Position numbers and translations under genes: made by a program. A model generated the notes under the pieces. That model was not told the origin of the DNA. It worked only from the letters and a program-made list of their open reading frames with translations, and made no database searches. DNA of 9,917 bases. Origin: an uncultured Acidimicrobiaceae bacterium. GTDB lineage: Bacteria; Actinomycetota; Acidimicrobiia; Acidimicrobiales; Microtrichaceae. Where the stretch lies: NCBI GenBank assembly GCA_937868025.1, contig CALMLJ010000515.1:1-9917 (forward strand). Reading direction: 5' to 3'. Positions 6,960-9,917 of this stretch are shown here, piece after piece; within the stretch, counting starts at the first letter, position 1, and each line of letters begins with the position of its first letter.

Positions 6960-6991
6960 GGAGTCCCCCACGGTGAACCGTGGGGGACTCC
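6960..6991. terminator. Strong hairpin between convergent genes, probable bidirectional terminator
   Basis: An inverted repeat with arms GGAGTCCCCCACGGT and ACCGTGGGGGACTCC, separated only by GA, starts 11 nt after the PadR stop. It lies 32 nt from the stop of the convergent qorB-like gene. In RNA the stem would be about 13-15 bp, very GC-rich, with a tight TGAA-type loop on the plus strand. No T-run follows on either strand. It therefore fits the U-less terminators or RNA 3'-end hairpins common in actinobacteria rather than a classical intrinsic terminator. Confidence 0.75.
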
Positions 6992-7023
6992 GGAGTTCGG
7001 GTGCGCGGGCAGCCGTGACGCCG

Positions 7024-7887
7024 TCAGGCCGGCAGGGCCGCAGCGATGGCGTCGGCGAGCGTTGTCGTCGGCCGTCCGATCAGGTTCGTGAGGTCGCCGC
7101 TGTCGACGAACAGGTCGCCGGCGGCGACACCACGGTCGGAGTTCGCGAGCAGGTCGGCGAACTCCTGCGGCACACCGTTCGACGCCAGCGCCGCGGCGTA
7201 GTCCGAGGAGGTCAGGTCCTGGTAGACGACCTCCCGGCCCGAGGCCGCCGCGAGGGCGGCGGCGTAGTCGGCCAAGGTGAACGCGGCGTCGCCGCCGAGC
7301 TCGTAGATCTTGCCCGCCTGGTCGTCGGCGACGAGGACCGCGGCCGCAGCGGCCGCGTAATCGGCACGCGACGCCCCGCTCACCTTGCCGTCGCCGGCCG
7401 CGCCGAGCACCACGCCGTGTTCGAGCTGGACGGGGATCTGGGCCGTGTAGTTCTCGAAGTACCAGCCATTGCGGAGCAGCGCGTACGGGACCCCGGAGGT
7501 GGCAAGCACCTGCTCGGTCGCCCGGTGCTCCACGGCGAGCCCGAGCGAACTCGTGTCGGCCTTCGGGATGCTCGTGTAGGCGAGGAGTTCGACGTCAGCG
7601 CGTTTCGCCGCGTCGATCACGTTGGAGTGCTGGGCGACGCGTTGGCCGATCTCGTTGCCCGACACCAGCAGGATGCGGTCGACGCCCTCGAATGCGGCGT
7701 CGAGGGATGCCGGGTCGGCGAAGTCGGCGGTGCGGGTCGTGACGCCGCGATCGGCCAGGTCGGCGATGGCAGAGATGTCGCGGGCGGTGGCGACGATGTC
7801 GCCCGGTGAGGTGCCGTGCTCGAGGAGCGACTCGACAACGAGCCGACCGAGGTGGCCGCTCGTTCCGGTGACGAGGATCGTGGTCAT
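7024..7887 (-). CDS. qorB: NmrA-type NAD(P)H:quinone oxidoreductase, QorB-like
   Basis: This 287-residue protein is an atypical short-chain dehydrogenase of the NmrA/QorB type, almost the same length as E. coli QorB (286). It should reduce quinones with NAD(P)H in the cytoplasm. The N-terminus carries the dinucleotide motif TGTSGHLG (7-14). Further QorB-like blocks are GQRVAQHSNVIDAAKRADVE, AYTSIPKADTSSLGLA, LLRNGWYFENYTAQIP, LGAAGDGKVSGASRADYAAA and IGRPTTTLAD near the end. AAGGAA about 6 nt before ATG 7887 supports the start. The gene is divergent from an HxlR regulator, the arrangement seen for QorR and its quinone reductase in Corynebacterium and for ytfG/ytfH in enterics. Induction by quinones or diamide-like stress is inferred from that arrangement. 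Confidence 0.9.
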   Translation of the reverse strand: MTTILVTGTSGHLGRLVVESLLEHGTSPGDIVATARDISAIADLADRGVTTRTADFADPASLDAAFEGVDRILLVSGNEIGQRVAQHSNVIDAAKRADVELLAYTSIPKADTSSLGLAVEHRATEQVLATSGVPYALLRNGWYFENYTAQIPVQLEHGVVLGAAGDGKVSGASRADYAAAAAAVLVADDQAGKIYELGGDAAFTLADYAAALAAASGREVVYQDLTSSDYAAALASNGVPQEFADLLANSDRGVAAGDLFVDSGDLTNLIGRPTTTLADAIAAALPA

Positions 7888-7956
7888 GGGGGGTTCCTTC
7901 GTGTGGGTGGTTGACGCTGGTCTCAACGGGGCCAGGCGACACCGCATTCCAAACCA

Positions 7957-7985
7957 TGGGTACCCACTTCTGGGTAAGGTACCCA
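7957..7985. promoter_or_regulatory. TGGGTA/TACCCA half-site cluster, probable HxlR (QorR-like) operator
   Basis: Four copies of one 6-base half-site lie in 29 bases. TGGGTACCCA (7957-7966) is a perfect 10-bp palindrome. A second TGGGTA (7971-7976) faces TACCCA (7980-7985) across AGG. TACCCA at 7961 and TGGGTA at 7971 also form a dyad with a 4-base spacer. The cluster ends 3 bases before the GGAGG ribosome-binding site of the regulator gene, in the 111-bp divergent gap. It is well placed to control both directions and to repress the regulator itself. Confidence 0.7.
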
Positions 7986-7988
7986 CCC

Positions 7989-7993
7989 GGAGG
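7989..7993 (+). promoter_or_regulatory. Ribosome-binding site of the HxlR regulator gene
   Basis: GGAGG lies 5 nt before ATG 7999. It is immediately next to the half-site cluster, so bound repressor would sit close to the translation start region of the gene. Confidence 0.75.
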
Positions 7994-7998
7994 TAACC

Positions 7999-8370
7999 AT
8001 GACGCTCAAACTCTCCGAGGCGTATCCCGATCACGTGTTCGCGTCCGACTGTCCGAGTCGGATCGTGCTCGACCACGTGACGAGCAAATGGGGTGTCCTG
8101 GTGCTGGTGGGTCTGGCCGAGGAATCGCCATTGCGATGGGGAGAGCTTCGCCGGAGGGTTCAGGGCGTCAGCGAGAAGATGCTGGCGCAGACGCTCCGCA
8201 CGCTCGAGGCCGACGGGTTCGTGTCCCGCCACGCCTTCGCCGTGGTGCCGCCCCACGTCGAGTACGCGCTCACGCCGCTCGGCGAGGAGCTCGCCGAGCG
8301 GCTCGTCGATCTCATGTCGTGGATCGTCGAGCACGCCGACGGCATCGTCGGAGCGGCGGCATCGGCGTGA
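7999..8370 (+). CDS. HxlR-family redox-sensing regulator, QorR-like
   Basis: This 123-residue winged-helix regulator has the HxlR core: a cysteine in ASDCPSRIVLDHVTSKWGVL, then LRWGELRRRVQGVSEKML, the recognition-helix region TLRTLEADGF, and a wing with HVEYALTPLG. Cys18 is the only cysteine. It matches the position of the sensing cysteine of QorR in Corynebacterium (Cys17) and of YodB-type proteins, where oxidation or alkylation releases DNA. The gene is divergent from the qorB-like gene with a half-site cluster between, so control of that gene and of itself is likely. The start at ATG 7999 has GGAGG 5 nt upstream. Its TGA overlaps the GTG start of the next gene in GTGA, implying translational coupling. 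Confidence 0.9.
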   Translation: MTLKLSEAYPDHVFASDCPSRIVLDHVTSKWGVLVLVGLAEESPLRWGELRRRVQGVSEKMLAQTLRTLEADGFVSRHAFAVVPPHVEYALTPLGEELAERLVDLMSWIVEHADGIVGAAASA

Positions 8371-9305
8371 TCCACTTCCGTATCGTCTGCCCGCCCGATC
8401 GGACCGATGAGCTGCTGTCGTCCCTCCTGGTCGATGAGGCCGTGATCAACATCGTCAGCATGGTGGGTGCGGCCCGTCGGCCCGACGGTGATCTCGTCCA
8501 GTTCGATGCGGCGCCCGAGTCGGGCAACCGAGTCGTCGATCTCCTGCGAAGCCTCGCCATCGACGACCTCGGGTCGATCTCGATCGAACGGATCGACACC
8601 TCCCTGTCGGACGCGGCGCGTCGGGCCGAGCTGCACGCTCCCGGCCACTCCACCGAGGCCGTGATCTGGGAGGACGTCGAGGCGCGGAGCCGCGATGACA
8701 GCGGCACATCGCCGAGCTTCCTCGCCTTGATGATGATCTCGGCGCTCATCGCCGCCATCGGGATCCTCACCGACTCGCCCATCCTCATCGTCGGGGCGAT
8801 GGTCGTCGGGCCGGAGTACGGCCCGATCTCGAGCATTGCCGTCGGCATCTACCGACGTCGGCCGGCGAGGGTCCGTCGTGGGCTCCGCAGCCTGGCGTGG
8901 GGCCTCGCCGCAGCGCTCGCAGCGGTCACCGTCCTCGCCCTGATCGTCGACGGCTTCGGTTGGACGACCGATGCCTACCTGTCCGGTGAGCGGCCGCTCA
9001 CGTCGTTCATCTCGGCCCCCGACGGGTACGCGGTGGTCGTCGCCGTCCTCGCTGGAGTCGCCGGTGCGTTGTCGCTGACCCAGCTCAGGTCGGGCACCCT
9101 GGTCGGTGTGCTCGTGTCGGTCACGACCATCCCCGCGGCGGCCAACATCCCCGTCGCGCTGGTCCACGACCGGCCCGGGGAGGCCGGCGGTGCCGCCCTC
9201 CAACTCGCGCTCAACATCGGACTCCTGTGCCTGGTCGGCGCCGGCACCCTCGCGCTCGAGCGGGCGTTGCTCGATCGGCGCCACCGCAGCCTCGCGAGCG
9301 AGTAG
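8367..9305 (+). CDS. DUF389 family membrane protein
   Basis: This 312-residue integral membrane protein belongs to the DUF389 family, whose biochemical role is unknown. Residues 1-110 are a soluble N-terminal domain. The family signature spans 117-154, including [20 protein letters not shown] and then PEYGPI. About six hydrophobic segments are visible, near 118-136, 138-161, 175-197, 216-236, 243-265 and 275-300. The GTG start at 8367 overlaps the regulator stop by four bases (GTGA), and the domain begins directly there with IHFRIVCP, so a longer start is not needed. Coupling to an HxlR redox regulator and the following aldo/keto reductase suggests expression in the same stress response; that is an inference from position only. 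Four Arg in RRRPARVRR (about 163-171) mark a cytoplasmic loop by the positive-inside rule. Confidence 0.9.
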   Translation: MIHFRIVCPPDRTDELLSSLLVDEAVINIVSMVGAARRPDGDLVQFDAAPESGNRVVDLLRSLAIDDLGSISIERIDTSLSDAARRAELHAPGHSTEAVIWEDVEARSRDDSGTSPSFLALMMISALIAAIGILTDSPILIVGAMVVGPEYGPISSIAVGIYRRRPARVRRGLRSLAWGLAAALAAVTVLALIVDGFGWTTDAYLSGERPLTSFISAPDGYAVVVAVLAGVAGALSLTQLRSGTLVGVLVSVTTIPAAANIPVALVHDRPGEAGGAALQLALNIGLLCLVGAGTLALERALLDRRHRSLASE

Positions 9306-9315
9306 GACTGGACCC

Positions 9316-9917
9316 ATGACCGATCCCGATTTCTCGTCGCTCTCGCCCCGCCCGCTCGGATCCCTCGGCCTGTCGGCCGCGGCGCAGGGCCTGGGCTGCA
9401 TGGGCATGTCCGAGTTCTACGGCACCACCGACGACGCCACGTCGATCGCGACGCTCGACCGGGCCCGCGACATCGGCGTGACGTTCTGGGACACCGCCGA
9501 CGTCTACGGGCCCCACACCAACGAGCTGCTGCTCGGTGGCTACTTCCGCACCAACCCCGGATCGCGTGACGAGATCACCCTCGCCACGAAGTTCGGCATC
9601 GTCCGAAACGTCGACGATCCCACCTACCGCGGGTTGAACGGCCGACCGGAGTATGTGCGGTCGTCGTGCGACGCGTCGCTCACGCGCCTGGGTGTCGACC
9701 ACATCGACCTCTACTACCTGCATCGGCCGGACCCCACCATCGAGATCGAGGAGACGTTCGGGGCGATGGCGGAGCTGGTCGAGGCCGGCAAGGTCCGGTA
9801 CCTCGGTATCTCCGAGGCGGCGCCGAACACCATCCGTCGCGCACACGCCACCGCTCCGATCTCCGCCATCCAGAGTGAGTGGTCGCTGTGGAGCCGCGAG
9901 ATCGAGGACGAGGTGGT
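9316..9917 (+). CDS. Aldo/keto reductase, partial (right edge)
   Basis: The first 200 residues of an NADPH-dependent aldo/keto reductase are present; the rest lies beyond the window. The TIM-barrel family motifs are clear: [17 protein letters not shown] start (25-36, here [13 protein letters not shown]), catalytic Asp59 and Tyr64 in [14 protein letters not shown], Lys92 in ATKFGI and His136 in [17 protein letters not shown] is also typical. The nearest relatives are likely AKR13-like YakC-type enzymes that reduce aldehydes and ketones. ATG 9316 follows the DUF389 stop by 10 nt; the ribosome-binding site (AGGA, 9304-9307) is weak, which fits translation coupled to the upstream gene. Its place in the regulator-DUF389 operon suggests a role in carbonyl or electrophile detoxification. 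Confidence 0.92.
   Translation, partial: MTDPDFSSLSPRPLGSLGLSAAAQGLGCMGMSEFYGTTDDATSIATLDRARDIGVTFWDTADVYGPHTNELLLGGYFRTNPGSRDEITLATKFGIVRNVDDPTYRGLNGRPEYVRSSCDASLTRLGVDHIDLYYLHRPDPTIEIEETFGAMAELVEAGKVRYLGISEAAPNTIRRAHATAPISAIQSEWSLWSREIEDEV

Overview
The window is very GC-rich, with strong G/C bias at third codon positions, short intergenic gaps, frequent GTG starts and small divergent or overlapping transcription units. Its gene content is a frameshifted NDMA-type zinc alcohol dehydrogenase, a Rv2212/Rv1264-like adenylate cyclase, a PadR regulator with a Gly/Pro/His-rich leader, a QorR/QorB-like pair and a DUF389 membrane protein. Together these suggest a high-GC actinobacterium, perhaps of the Acidimicrobiia or another deep lineage. 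That placement is an inference from style and gene families, not from a marker gene.

Layout. (1) Positions 1-2731, minus strand, read right to left: a zinc alcohol dehydrogenase broken by one frameshift near 2252, then after 10 nt a MoxR-type AAA+ ATPase (1606-632), then a von Willebrand factor A (VWA) protein that runs off the left edge. The VWA frame has no ATG, GTG or TTG near its beginning. It lies in the -1 frame relative to the ATPase, and the two open frames overlap by about 80 bases. In that overlap is the heptamer GGGAAAA in the correct X_XXY_YYZ phase, then a 6-nt spacer and a perfect 7-bp GC-rich stem. This looks like a -1 programmed ribosomal frameshift signal that would yield both a free ATPase and an ATPase-VWA fusion, as in chlD-type chelatase genes. 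It is the most interesting item in the window.

(2) Positions 2832-3836, plus strand: a class III adenylate cyclase divergent from the dehydrogenase. (3) Positions 3885-6185, minus strand: an amidase-signature hydrolase, then an exported cyclase-family (PF04199) protein that has lost several expected metal ligands. (4) Positions 6226-6948: a perfect 28-bp palindrome, almost certainly an operator, between the amidase and a plus-strand PadR regulator. A 15-bp-stem hairpin at 6960-6991 closes this unit against the convergent qorB-like gene.

(5) Positions 7024-9917: a redox cluster. A minus-strand QorB-like quinone oxidoreductase is divergent from a HxlR/QorR-like regulator with a Cys at residue 18. 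Repeated TGGGTA/TACCCA half-sites lie between them. The regulator overlaps a DUF389 membrane protein by 4 nt, and an aldo/keto reductase follows after 10 nt and is cut by the right edge. The likely logic is thiol-based sensing of quinone or electrophile stress controlling quinone and carbonyl reduction.

I saw no tRNA, rRNA, CRISPR array, insertion sequence or phage gene. No gap between genes exceeds about 111 bases.
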